64,000 nucleotides of DNA from an uncultured Acidobacteriia bacterium. Its GTDB lineage: Bacteria > Acidobacteriota > Terriglobia > Bryobacterales > Bryobacteraceae. Below, one piece after another: positions 1 to 7,707 of the stretch. Below the pieces are notes generated by a model. The model saw only the letters and a list, made by a program, of their open reading frames with translations. It was not told where the DNA came from and did no database searches. Position 1 is the first letter of the stretch, and each line of letters begins with the position of its first letter. The translations under genes and the position numbers were made by a program. Location of the stretch: positions 1-64,000 of the forward strand of contig CAINNJ010000007.1 in NCBI GenBank assembly GCA_903851195.1, written 5' to 3'.

Positions 1-130
1 ACTTTCGTCTGGCCTGACCGGTTACGACTTTCGTCTGGCCTGACCGGTTACGACTTTCGTCTGGCCTGACCGGTTACGACTTTCGTCTGGCCTGACCGGT
101 TACGACTTTCGTCTGGCCTGACCGGTTATG
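1..130. repeat. 26-bp direct tandem repeat, five copies
   Basis: Five head-to-tail copies of a 26-bp unit beginning ACTTTCGTCTGG lie at 1-26, 27-52, 53-78, 79-104 and 105-130. The first four are identical; the fifth differs only by C to T near its end (position 129). A degenerate partial sixth copy (ACTTTCATCCTG) starts at 131 inside the toxin remnant. The unit contains the DNA that would encode Thr-Gly-Tyr-Asp-Phe, the usual start of a ParE-type toxin, so the array looks like a duplication of the gene's 5' end. Because 26 is not a multiple of 3, each copy shifts frame. There are no unique spacers, so it is not a CRISPR. The array begins at base 1 and may continue outside, or be an assembly-edge artefact. 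Confidence 0.95.
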
Positions 131-429
131 ACTTTCATCCTGAAGCTGCCCGCGACCTTTACGACATCCGGGAGTTTATCGCCGAGGATAATCCCACGGC
201 CGCCGACAGTGTGACGGAAGGTATCATCGCTGCGCTCGACACGCTGGCATCTGCTCCGCACATCGGCCACCGACGAACGGACCTCACCTCGCGGCCCCTC
301 CGATTCCACTGCGTACGACAGTACCTCATCGCATACGCACCCGATGAAACGCCACTCTGGATCGTTGCAAACCTCCATGGCAGCCGCAGCCCTCGTGTTA
401 TGGCTGCGATCCTGAGGGGCAGAGAATAA
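118..429 (+). pseudogene. ParE/RelE-type toxin remnant without a canonical start
   Basis: The reading frame from about 118 encodes TGYDFHPEAARDLYDIREF followed by an AEDNP-type segment and a C-terminal HGSRSP motif, the normal layout of ParE ribosome/gyrase-type toxins of about 95-100 residues. Between the in-frame TGA at 67-69 and the conserved region there is no ATG, GTG or TTG, only a CTG at 118; the next usable start, GTG at 211, would remove the first strand and helix. The 5' end is built from the 26-bp tandem repeat, which probably destroyed the start. No antitoxin gene is visible upstream because the window begins here. Either the gene is dead, or the true start lies in a shorter natural repeat allele. 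Confidence 0.7.
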
Positions 430-513
430 TTGGCCTCTGAGCCGGCACGCAGGTCGAATTGTCGAAAATTCCGCGAAGCCTGAAAAAGAGGGCGGAACGC
501 TACAATTGAACCA

Positions 514-1434
514 ATGTCCATGGTTGTCGTTGGCTCCGTCGCGTACGACGGCGTTGAAACCCCTCACGGGAAAATCGATCGCATGCTCGGTGGAGCATGC
601 ACCTATATTGCGCTCTCCGCGAGCTTTTTCACGCAGCCGAAGATTGTTGCCGTGGTGGGAGAGGATTTCGCGCAGGAAGACACGGATCTGCTGCTGTCGC
701 GGGGCATCGATCTGGCCGGACTGGAGCGCGTTCCGGGGAAGTCGTTTTTCTGGGCCGGCAAGTACTCGCCGGATATGAACGACCGGGAGACGCTGGTTAC
801 CGAACTGAACGTTTTCGCGGATTTCGATCCGAAACTGCCGGATTCCTACAAATCCGCTCCGTATTTGCTGCTCGGCAATATTCAGCCGGGGCTGCAGAAA
901 TCGGTGCGGGCGCAGATGAATCAGCCGATCCGGCTGGTGGGCGGCGACACGATGAACTACTGGATCGCCGATTTCCGGGCGCAGTTGCTCGAGACGATCG
1001 CCGAGTGGGACTTCCTGCTGATCAACGATTCGGAAGCGCGGATGCTTTCGGGCGAGACCAATCTGAAGAAAGCCGCGGCGAAGATCATGGACATGGGTCC
1101 GAACACGCTGGTGATCAAGCGGGGCGAGTACGGGGCGATTCTGTGGCGCCGCGAAGGGCATTTCATGGTGCCGGGCTATCTGCTCGAAGACGTGTTCGAT
1201 CCGACCGGGGCGGGGGACTGCTTCGCGGGCGGGTTCATGGGGTATCTGGCGGGGCAGGGCGTCGATCTGAAGAGCGACAGCGTGGATCACAACGAGATCC
1301 GGAAGGCCGTGATTTACGGGTCCGTGATGGGCAGTTTCTGTTGCGAGCGCTTCGGGGTAGACCGGTTCCGGACCCTGACACGCAGTGAGATCGATGGCCG
1401 TTTCGAAGAATTCAAAGAATTCACGTCGTTCTAA
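514..1434 (+). CDS. PfkB-family carbohydrate kinase
   Basis: This 306-residue cytoplasmic sugar kinase of the ribokinase/PfkB superfamily transfers phosphate from ATP to a sugar or nucleoside hydroxyl. The GG-rich N-terminal substrate-binding region is at about residues 25-30 (MLGGACT). The C-terminal signature DPTGAGDCFAGG is at residues 229-240, with Asp235 as the expected catalytic base. The length is typical of the family. The ATG at 514 was chosen; a second ATG lies at 520. A TACAAT hexamer at 501-506 could be a -10 element, which would leave almost no leader. The 3' end overlaps the next gene by about 40 bp, so the two are co-transcribed. The sequence does not reveal the substrate. Confidence 0.9.
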   Translation: MSMVVVGSVAYDGVETPHGKIDRMLGGACTYIALSASFFTQPKIVAVVGEDFAQEDTDLLLSRGIDLAGLERVPGKSFFWAGKYSPDMNDRETLVTELNVFADFDPKLPDSYKSAPYLLLGNIQPGLQKSVRAQMNQPIRLVGGDTMNYWIADFRAQLLETIAEWDFLLINDSEARMLSGETNLKKAAAKIMDMGPNTLVIKRGEYGAILWRREGHFMVPGYLLEDVFDPTGAGDCFAGGFMGYLAGQGVDLKSDSVDHNEIRKAVIYGSVMGSFCCERFGVDRFRTLTRSEIDGRFEEFKEFTSF

Positions 1435-3037
1435 AAACGTCGCGCCGGCGGGGGAGGGCGGGGTCGCCGTTACGGCGATTTGCCTGCTCGCCTCGCTGGC
1501 GGTGATGACGGTCGCGATTTTCTATTACTATCAGACCGGCGCCACGCTGTATTCGGGCGACGCGGAGGCGCATCTCAACATCGCGCGCCGCGTGGTGGAG
1601 TCGCGGACGCCGGGCTGGGTGCAGTTGGGCACGACGTGGCTGCCGCTGCCTCACATCCTCATGATGCCGCTGGTGCGGCGCGACTGGTTCTGGCGGACCG
1701 GGATGGCGGGGGCGATCCCGGCGGGCCTTCTGACGGCGATGGCGGCCACCTTTCTGTTCGCGGCGCTGCGGCGGGTGTGGGGAAGCGTTCCCGCGGCGGC
1801 GGCGGGCGCGGCGGTGTACCTGCTCAATCCCAACACGTTGTATCTGGGCTCGATCCCGATGACGGAGCCGGCGCTCTATTGCTCGTTGTTCGGCATCCTT
1901 TACTTCACGGTGCGGTTCGCGGATACGCAGGGTTGGGGGGCGCTGCTGGGCGCCGCTCTGTGCGCGTGGGCGGGCACACTGACGCGGTACGAGGGCTGGT
2001 TCCTGCTGCCGTTCCTCGCGGTGTTCTTCTGGCTGCATGCGCCGGGCAAGCGATGGAGCGCGGCGGTGGTGTTCTGCGTGATCGCGGGATCCGGCCCGTT
2101 GCTCTGGATGGCGCACAACTGGTGGCACTTTGAAGACCCGCTGTATTTTTACCGGGGACCGTGGTCGGCGAAGGCGATTCAGGCGAACAGGCCGTATCAC
2201 GGGCTGGGCAACTGGCGCGAGGCGACCGAGTATTTCTTCGCGGCGGGCCGGTTGATTACGGGACTGCCCGCGCTGGTGCTGGCCGGGGTGGGAGGCGTGG
2301 CCGCGGCGTTTCCGCGCCGCGCCCGGTGGCCGTTGTTCCTGCTGGTGCTGCCTCCGGTGTTCTATGTGTGGAGCATTCATTCGTCGGGCGGGTCGCCGAT
2401 CCACGTGCCGCAACTGGAGCCGCATGGCTGGTACAACATCCGCTACGCGATGGCGTTTCTCCCCCTGGTGTCGCTGGGCGTGGCGGCGCTGACGGGCGCG
2501 GCGCCGGAGGGCCGGCGCAGGTTGCCCGGCGCGGCACTGCTTGTGGTGACGCTGATTCCGTTCTTCACGGACTGGAAGGCGCACCCGGCGATGCAGCCGA
2601 TCACCTGGGACGAAGCGGAGATCAACTCGCGCGGGCGGCGGGCGTGGACTTCGCAGGCGGTGCAGTTTTTGCGGGTGGCGGCGGGTCCGCACGAGACGTT
2701 CTTCACGAGTTTCAGCGACATGACGGCGATTTATCGTGAACTGGGCGTGCCGTTGCGGGACACGCTGACCGGCGACAACAACCCGCAGTTCCTGATGGCG
2801 CAGTCGCGGCCGGACCTGTTTTTGTGGGAAGACTGGGCAGTAGTGATGGGCGGCGATACGGTGCAGGGGATTATCGATCGGGCCCGGTTGAAAGGGCCGC
2901 GCTATGAACTCAGCCGGCGCATTTTTGTGAAGGGTCAACCGGTGATCGAGATTTATCACCGTCAGTTCGAGAGTCCGGAGATTCACCGGGACGCAGAGGC
3001 TCGGGACACAGAGGCTTATGAAGATTCCGTTCATTAA
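1394..3037 (+). CDS. GT-C/GT39-type polytopic membrane glycosyltransferase-like protein
   Basis: About 547 residues with a basic N-terminus, then a first membrane helix followed by an acidic loop (SGDAEAHLNIARRV), then many hydrophobic helices, and a soluble C-terminal tail. This is the architecture of GT-C enzymes such as the GT39 (PMT-like) family, which move sugars from polyprenyl-phosphate donors on the outer face of the cytoplasmic membrane. The motif LGTTWLPLPH after the acidic loop is typical of uncharacterised members. A GTG at 1385 is an alternative start; ATG 1394 was preferred. It overlaps the kinase upstream and dapF downstream by 20 bp, so translation is probably coupled. Acceptor and donor are unknown; a role in surface glycan synthesis fits the nearby nucleotide-sugar dehydrogenase. 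Confidence 0.75.
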   Translation: MAVSKNSKNSRRSKNVAPAGEGGVAVTAICLLASLAVMTVAIFYYYQTGATLYSGDAEAHLNIARRVVESRTPGWVQLGTTWLPLPHILMMPLVRRDWFWRTGMAGAIPAGLLTAMAATFLFAALRRVWGSVPAAAAGAAVYLLNPNTLYLGSIPMTEPALYCSLFGILYFTVRFADTQGWGALLGAALCAWAGTLTRYEGWFLLPFLAVFFWLHAPGKRWSAAVVFCVIAGSGPLLWMAHNWWHFEDPLYFYRGPWSAKAIQANRPYHGLGNWREATEYFFAAGRLITGLPALVLAGVGGVAAAFPRRARWPLFLLVLPPVFYVWSIHSSGGSPIHVPQLEPHGWYNIRYAMAFLPLVSLGVAALTGAAPEGRRRLPGAALLVVTLIPFFTDWKAHPAMQPITWDEAEINSRGRRAWTSQAVQFLRVAAGPHETFFTSFSDMTAIYRELGVPLRDTLTGDNNPQFLMAQSRPDLFLWEDWAVVMGGDTVQGIIDRARLKGPRYELSRRIFVKGQPVIEIYHRQFESPEIHRDAEARDTEAYEDSVH

Positions 3038-3815
3038 ACTGCATGGCGCGAAGAACGATTTCCTGCTGACATTTGTCGAAGACGCGCCGGAGGGGGATTT
3101 GCCCGCGATCGCGGTGGCGATCTGCGACCGGTACACGGGTGTCGGCGGGGACGGCTGGATGCTGGTGGACCGGCGGAGCGGCGCGGGTTACGACGCGTCG
3201 ATCCGGCTGTTCAATTCGGACGGCAGCGAGCCGGAGTTATCGGGGAACGGAACGCGCTGCGCGGCGGCGCTGCTGCTGCGGGACCGGAGCGAGGGGGAGG
3301 TCCGGATCCGCACGGGGGCGGGGATCAAGGCTTTGCGGCTGCTGCGGCGGGAGGGGCCCGAGTACTGGTTCGAGATGAACATGGGGGCGATCCGCGTGGT
3401 GGAACTGCAGGCCACGGTGCAGGGGCGGGACGCGGTGCTGGTGGATGCGGGCAATCCGCAGTGCGCGATGCCGGTGGCGGATTTCGATTTCGACTGGCGG
3501 GCGGTGGGGGCGGCGGTGGAGCGGGATCCGCGGTTTCCGAAGCGCACCAATGTTTCGTTTCTCCGGGAGGTGGACCGGCACACGATCGAGGTGCGGTTCT
3601 GGGAGCGCGGTGCGGGGGAGACGAACAGTTCGGGAACGGGGTCGACGGGGGCGGCGATGGCGGCGGTGGCGAGGGGGATGGCGGAGTCGCCGGTCAAGGT
3701 AATGACGCCCGCAGGGCCACTGGACCTTCGTTTTGAAGAAGGGATATACCTCACTGGTCCCGCGAGCCTGGTTGCGGAAGGCACATATCTTCATGAGATT
3801 ATGGTCCTTGAATGA
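3018..3815 (+). CDS. dapF: Diaminopimelate-epimerase-fold protein lacking both catalytic cysteines
   Basis: A 265-residue protein that aligns through its length with DapF, the enzyme that interconverts LL- and meso-diaminopimelate for lysine and peptidoglycan synthesis. FIKLHGAKNDF (residues 5-15), the GGDG turn and FNSDGSEPELSGNGTR are clear. In DapF the two half-sites carry one catalytic cysteine each (CGNG and ACGTG contexts). Here these are Ser75 (ELSGNG) and Ser205 (ETNSSGTGS). The adjacent Cys81 is kept. So the fold and substrate-anchoring residues remain but the thiol pair is gone. It may be a serine-based variant or a different racemase/epimerase. It overlaps the membrane protein upstream by 20 bp and the next gene by ATGA, within a surface-sugar operon. 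Confidence 0.8.
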   Translation: MKIPFIKLHGAKNDFLLTFVEDAPEGDLPAIAVAICDRYTGVGGDGWMLVDRRSGAGYDASIRLFNSDGSEPELSGNGTRCAAALLLRDRSEGEVRIRTGAGIKALRLLRREGPEYWFEMNMGAIRVVELQATVQGRDAVLVDAGNPQCAMPVADFDFDWRAVGAAVERDPRFPKRTNVSFLREVDRHTIEVRFWERGAGETNSSGTGSTGAAMAAVARGMAESPVKVMTPAGPLDLRFEEGIYLTGPASLVAEGTYLHEIMVLE

Positions 3816-5101
3816 CACTGTCTGAAAAGATCCAGGCGAAAAGCGCCGTCGTTGGAGTGGTTGGCCTCGGTTACGTAGGTTTACCGCTTGCCGTGGAGTT
3901 TGCCCACGCTGGTTTTCACGTCGTCGGTATCGACCTGAACGAGCAGAAAGTCGCGCGGGTGAACGCGGGCGATTCCTATGTGGGCGACGTTCCGTCGTCC
4001 GTTCTGGCTCCGCTGGTGGAGCAGGGTTTGCTGAAGGCGACGACGGATTTCGCCGCCCTGGCAGAGCTCGATACGGTGAATATTGCGGTGCCGACGCCTT
4101 TGCGCAAGACCAAAGATCCGGACATGAGTTACATCGTGTCTGCGACCGAGGAGATTGCGAAGTATCTGCACAGCGGGATGCTGATTATCCTGGAGTCAAC
4201 GACGTATCCGGGCACGACGGCGGAACTGGTGCTGCCGATGCTGGAGAAATCCGGTCTGAAGGTGGGCGAAGATTTTTATCTTTGCTTCTCGCCGGAGCGC
4301 GTGGATCCGGGCAACGCGAAGTACCAGACGAAGAACATTCCGAAGGTGGTGGGCGGGACGACTCCGCAGTGCACCGAACTGGGCGCGCTGTTCTACGCGC
4401 AGGCGCTGGAACACGTGGTGCCGGTGAGTTCCACGCAGGTTGCCGAGATGGTGAAACTGCTGGAGAACACCTTCCGGATGATCAATATCGGGCTGGTGAA
4501 CGAGATCGCCGTGATGTGCGACGGGATGGGGATCAATGTCTGGGAAGTGATTGACGCCGCGGCGACCAAGCCGTTTGGTTTCATGCCGTTTTTCCCGGGC
4601 CCGGGGCTGGGCGGTCACTGTATCCCGATCGATCCGTTTTATCTGTCGTGGAAGAGCAAGCAGTCGGGTATTGAAGCGCGGTTCATCGAACTGGCCGGGT
4701 ATATCAACGGGCAGATGCCGCACTTTGTCGCGACGAAGGTGCAGAACGCCCTGAACGAAGAGGGCAAAGCGGTGAAGGGCTCGAAGATCGTGATCTACGG
4801 TGTGGCGTACAAGCGCGACATCGACGATGTGCGGGAGTCGCCGGCGCTCGATATTATCCACCTGCTGAAGAAGCGCGGGGCGGAGATTCAGTATGTGGAT
4901 CCGTATATTCCGCAGATCCGGCTGGAGCACGAGACGCTGCATGCAAGCAGCATGGATGTGATCGGCGAGGCGGATTGCGTGGTGATCGTGACGGATCACA
5001 AACAGTTCGATTACAAGGCTCTGGTGCGGGACGCGAAACTGATCGTGGATACGCGGAATGCGCTGAAGGGTGTGCAATCCGAGAAGATTTTCCGGCTGTA
5101 G
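3812..5101 (+). CDS. Nucleotide-sugar (UDP-HexNAc type) 6-dehydrogenase
   Basis: A 429-residue member of the UDP-glucose/UDP-HexNAc dehydrogenase family, which oxidises the C6 alcohol of a UDP-sugar to a carboxylate in two NAD-dependent steps. The Rossmann motif GVVGLGYVGLPLA is at residues 15-27, the STTYPGTT segment at about 130-136, and the lysine of EMVKLLENTFR at 215. The catalytic cysteine is Cys270 in PGLGGHCIPIDP. YKRDIDDVRESPAL near the C-terminus belongs to the UDP-binding domain and resembles the WbpA/TviB/WecC branch rather than simple Ugd. The start codon overlaps the dapF-like stop as ATGA. Its product would feed acidic surface polysaccharide, consistent with the upstream GT-C protein. 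Confidence 0.88.
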   Translation: MTLSEKIQAKSAVVGVVGLGYVGLPLAVEFAHAGFHVVGIDLNEQKVARVNAGDSYVGDVPSSVLAPLVEQGLLKATTDFAALAELDTVNIAVPTPLRKTKDPDMSYIVSATEEIAKYLHSGMLIILESTTYPGTTAELVLPMLEKSGLKVGEDFYLCFSPERVDPGNAKYQTKNIPKVVGGTTPQCTELGALFYAQALEHVVPVSSTQVAEMVKLLENTFRMINIGLVNEIAVMCDGMGINVWEVIDAAATKPFGFMPFFPGPGLGGHCIPIDPFYLSWKSKQSGIEARFIELAGYINGQMPHFVATKVQNALNEEGKAVKGSKIVIYGVAYKRDIDDVRESPALDIIHLLKKRGAEIQYVDPYIPQIRLEHETLHASSMDVIGEADCVVIVTDHKQFDYKALVRDAKLIVDTRNALKGVQSEKIFRL

Positions 5102-5119
5102 GCCGCCGGTTATCCGTTC

Positions 5120-5584
5120 ATGCCGACGCCCGACATCCCGGCGACCTGCCGTACGCATCTGGAATTCATGCAGTGGGCCGATGCGCTGATGCTGGCGGCG
5201 GTCGCGGAACATATGCCGGGCGAGATCGGCACGCTGCGGCATATTTATTTGGCCGAGCTGGTCTGGTTTGGCCGGGTGCAGGGGCAGGCAGGGCTGATGC
5301 TCGGGCATTTGGATGCCCCGGCGGATATCGGAGCGCTGCAGGAGGTCTGGCCGAGGGTCCATCGGGACTGGCTGGACTGGGCGGCAGCGCTGACCGACTG
5401 GGATACGATCATTCCTCATCTGAATCTGAAAGGCGAGGAGTTCCGGATGCCGGCGTGGCAGATTGTGCTGCATCTGGTGAATCACGGGAGTTTCCACCGC
5501 GGGCAGGTGGCGGCGATGCTCCGGGCTGCGGGGCATACGCCGCCTGCGACAGATTTGATTCTTTACTACCGGCAGACGGGCTGA
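5120..5584 (+). CDS. DinB-family metal-binding four-helix protein
   Basis: A 154-residue cytoplasmic protein of the DinB/YfiT four-helix-bundle superfamily. The three metal-ligand histidines appear as His41 (TLRHIYLAE), His122 and His126 (HLVNHGSFHRGQV), the classic HxxxH placement. The C-terminal TDLILYYRQ is also typical. DinB proteins include thiol-dependent S-transferases, but most members have no assigned reaction. The gene starts 18 bp after the dehydrogenase and may ride on the same transcript. Its last bases overlap tail-to-tail with the membrane protein on the other strand. Confidence 0.85.
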   Translation: MPTPDIPATCRTHLEFMQWADALMLAAVAEHMPGEIGTLRHIYLAELVWFGRVQGQAGLMLGHLDAPADIGALQEVWPRVHRDWLDWAAALTDWDTIIPHLNLKGEEFRMPAWQIVLHLVNHGSFHRGQVAAMLRAAGHTPPATDLILYYRQTG

Positions 5585-6030
5585 GGGCGCGGGGCGTCCA
5601 GAGTGTCGTCCTCCGGCAGGGCGGGCGGTTCGTTCCAGAGGATCAGCGCCTGCGGCAGTGATGACGTGAGCAGCAGCAGAGCCAAAAATACGTAGGTTTG
5701 GCCCGACGAACCTTTCGGAGCGGGAAGCCAGCCGGCGACAGCGACGAGCAACAGGAACGAGACGATGCGGTAGGCGTACGCCTGAGCGCGGTCCCGAACG
5801 AGACTCATGCGCTCGTCGACCGGTTTTCCGTCCACCTGTCTGACGCTGACTCCGTAGGCGCGGGCGGCCTGGACGATGAACAGGAAACAGACCAGAGCGA
5901 ACGCGAAGAATACGGTCTGGAGTCCGAAACGCCCTTCGGCGAGGGTGCCGGAGACGATCATGCCAAGGTAAGACGCCGACATGGCGACTACCAGAACACG
6001 GCGGGTTGTGCGGGATTTCAGAGAGTTCAT
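5566..6030 (-). CDS. Four-helix membrane protein of the XRE operon
   Basis: A 154-residue protein with about four hydrophobic helices: one near residues 12-30, one near 36-56, a pair after residue 85, and a charged loop (VDGKPVDERMSLVRD) between the second and third. No catalytic motif is visible and no family was recognised with confidence. It is the last gene of a three-gene operon: its ATG overlaps the stop of the small membrane protein upstream as ATGA, and that gene overlaps the XRE regulator the same way. Small membrane proteins next to this type of XRE regulator are common, with unknown function. Its 3' end overlaps the convergent DinB gene by 19 bp. Confidence 0.65.
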   Translation of the reverse strand: MNSLKSRTTRRVLVVAMSASYLGMIVSGTLAEGRFGLQTVFFAFALVCFLFIVQAARAYGVSVRQVDGKPVDERMSLVRDRAQAYAYRIVSFLLLVAVAGWLPAPKGSSGQTYVFLALLLLTSSLPQALILWNEPPALPEDDTLDAPRPQPVCR

Positions 6031-6272
6031 GGCAGGCTCCTTACGGCGGGCATTTCTTCCGGTTGTTCGCTGGTCAGGTCATCTGCCGCGAAGGGGTCCG
6101 GCTCGTGTTGGTGCAGCGTGAATTCGGGAATCGCGTAGTGACTCAGATGCGGGATGCGGCCGGTGATAGTGAGGGCACCGGCGGTCAGAAACATGAGGTA
6201 CATGAGACTCACGATGCGGCGGCGGTTGCCGCGCGGACCGAGGTCGAAACCTGGGGCGGAGAGTGTTGTCAT
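6027..6272 (-). CDS. Small single-pass membrane protein of the XRE operon
   Basis: An 81-residue protein with one hydrophobic segment (about residues 21-38, VSLMYLMFLTAGALTIT) followed by an acidic, histidine-containing tail. The arginine-rich stretch before the helix suggests the N-terminus is inside. No enzyme motif and no recognised family. ATGA overlaps at both ends tie its translation to the XRE regulator upstream and the four-helix protein downstream, so the three gene products are probably needed together. Confidence 0.6.
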   Translation of the reverse strand: MTTLSAPGFDLGPRGNRRRIVSLMYLMFLTAGALTITGRIPHLSHYAIPEFTLHQHEPDPFAADDLTSEQPEEMPAVRSLP

Positions 6273-6532
6273 GATTGATTTCCGTTCCCGCGCAGTTGCG
6301 CGGTGCTCAGGGGTTGAAAGGGTTGCCGCGAGAAGATCATCTCGATGGGCAGGCCGAAGAGTTCGGAAAGGCGAAGAGCGAGATCGAGACTGGGCGAGTA
6401 GTCGCCCCGTTCGATATAGCCGATGGTCTGGTAGTTGACTCCGATCGCTTCGGCCACCGCCTGGCGGCTGAGTCCGCGCTCGGCGCGCAAGACCGCGATT
6501 CGGTTGAAAAGGCGTACGTCCGTTGTGCCCAC
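6269..6532 (-). CDS. XRE-family HTH transcriptional regulator
   Basis: An 87-residue Cro/C1-type helix-turn-helix protein. RIAVLRAERGLSRQAVAEAI, then GVNYQTIGYIERGDYSP and LFGLPIEMIFS match the small XRE regulators that sit next to membrane-protein genes. The start was set at GTG 6532 because a strong promoter (TTGACA, 17 bp, AATAAT) lies just upstream and its predicted transcription start falls on this codon; the longer TTG at 6556 would lie inside the promoter spacer. Two inverted repeats in the promoter suggest autorepression. Its stop overlaps the next gene as ATGA. Confidence 0.88.
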   Translation of the reverse strand: MGTTDVRLFNRIAVLRAERGLSRQAVAEAIGVNYQTIGYIERGDYSPSLDLALRLSELFGLPIEMIFSRQPFQPLSTAQLRGNGNQS

Positions 6533-6567
6533 AATCAAATTATTGTGTAAACACAACGAATTGTCAA
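6523..6567 (-). promoter_or_regulatory. XRE operon promoter with two spaced operators
   Basis: On the minus strand, TTGACA (6567-6562) and AATAAT (6544-6539) are separated by 17 bp. Inside the spacer and touching the -10 lies TTGTGT-AA-ACACAA (6543-6556), an inverted repeat with 6-bp arms. A second related repeat, TTGTG-CC-CACAA, is at 6523-6534 over the start codon. The two centres are 21 bp apart, two helical turns, so two dimers would bind on the same face. The predicted start of transcription is about 6532, the GTG itself. Confidence 0.8.
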
Positions 6568-6580
6568 TGGGGAAGATTTT

Positions 6581-7684
6581 CTACGCGGATTTCCAGCGCA
6601 TGCCCAGGCCGAGCTGCTTTTGGGCGAAGTCGATGCTGCGGGCCAGATCGGTGCGCTGCTGTTCCTTGAGAGCCTCGATGTACTCGGCGGGCTTCTGGCC
6701 GGGAGAATCCTCAATCACCATGGAGCCCATGAAGGGATGGCCCTTTTTGGCGAGGGCGACGAAGCGGGCGAACTCGTTGGCGGGCAGCTTGGGGAACCAC
6801 TTCCACCAATCCTTCTCGAAGTAGGGGAGGATTTGCGGGGGGCGGCCGGTGATGATTTCGAGCTGGAGCAGGGATTTGGGGCAGACCTTCTGGTAGAGGG
6901 TGAAGAAGGCGGTCCAGTCGATGACGCCGTCGCCAAGGGCGACCCACTGGGCGGCCGCGCCGCGCGGGTGTTCGAAGACGACGGCATCGCGGACGTGGGT
7001 GGTGACGGCGTAGGGTCCAAGGATTTCGAGGGTGACCTGGGGATCTTCCATGACCCAGAGCGGGTTGCCGGTGTCGAGGCAGGAACCGACGAAATCGCGG
7101 CCGGATTCTTCGATAACGGTGCGGGTTTCGCCGGCGGTCATGTCGCCCTGATGGTTTTCGAGGGCGATTTTCACGCCGATGTCCTGGGCCTGGGACTTCA
7201 CGGCTTTGAAGACTTTAATGGTGGCGTCCATGAAGTATTCAATGGGCTTGTCGGAGCGGCGATCGTTCATGCCGCCCATGACGCAGCGCATGGAGCGGGC
7301 GCCGACGGCTTTGGCGATTTTCAGGCCTTCGATGGTGACCTGTTCGGGCGTTTTGCCTTTGTCCTTCCAGGCCTGGGCGACGGGGCAGATGCAGCCGATG
7401 CCGGAATCGATTTCGAGGCCGAGCTGGTCGGCGTGGGCTTTGACGGCGGCGAGGTGTTTGGGGTCGAGGCTGGTGTAGTCGCCGGAGTCGGAGATCTGGA
7501 CGGTGTCGGCTTTGAGGCTGGCGGCGTAGTCGAGAAGCTGGATGTCCTTCCACTTAAAAGCGCGGACGGAATAGGTGTCGAAGCCGAGCTTGATACCCGC
7601 GCCGAGGCCGGGCGTGGCCGCAGTTGCCGCGGGCGCGAGGGCGAGGCCGGAGGCCGCAGTTTTCAGGAAAGAACGCCGATGCAT
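6581..7684 (-). CDS. Secreted sugar-phosphate isomerase/epimerase-like TIM barrel protein
   Basis: A 367-residue protein of the xylose-isomerase-like TIM-barrel (AP endonuclease 2) superfamily, with a Tat-like leader (HRRSFLKTAASGLALAP) directing it out of the cytoplasm. Candidate metal ligands occur in family order: Glu in KIALENHQGD, Asp in SCLDTGNP, His in TTHVRDA and Glu in LLQLEIITG. Members isomerise or epimerise sugars, often during catabolism of unusual glycosides; the substrate cannot be read from sequence. It is last in a minus-strand group with a secreted DinB protein and a propeller protein. Confidence 0.8.
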   Translation of the reverse strand: MHRRSFLKTAASGLALAPAATAATPGLGAGIKLGFDTYSVRAFKWKDIQLLDYAASLKADTVQISDSGDYTSLDPKHLAAVKAHADQLGLEIDSGIGCICPVAQAWKDKGKTPEQVTIEGLKIAKAVGARSMRCVMGGMNDRRSDKPIEYFMDATIKVFKAVKSQAQDIGVKIALENHQGDMTAGETRTVIEESGRDFVGSCLDTGNPLWVMEDPQVTLEILGPYAVTTHVRDAVVFEHPRGAAAQWVALGDGVIDWTAFFTLYQKVCPKSLLQLEIITGRPPQILPYFEKDWWKWFPKLPANEFARFVALAKKGHPFMGSMVIEDSPGQKPAEYIEALKEQQRTDLARSIDFAQKQLGLGMRWKSA

Positions 7685-7707
7685 GTTGCTTTTGTATCAC
7701 GCGGATT

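Noticed and set aside
1-130. CRISPR array
   Set aside because: The units are directly abutting with no unique spacers and no cas genes; it is a simple tandem repeat.
100-1290. Long antisense frame opposite the PfkB gene, and similar long antisense frames opposite dapF, accA, PSD1, pcrA and UxaE
   Set aside because: They arise from GC-rich codon bias on the opposite strand, have Arg/Gly/His-rich nonsense composition and no family features.
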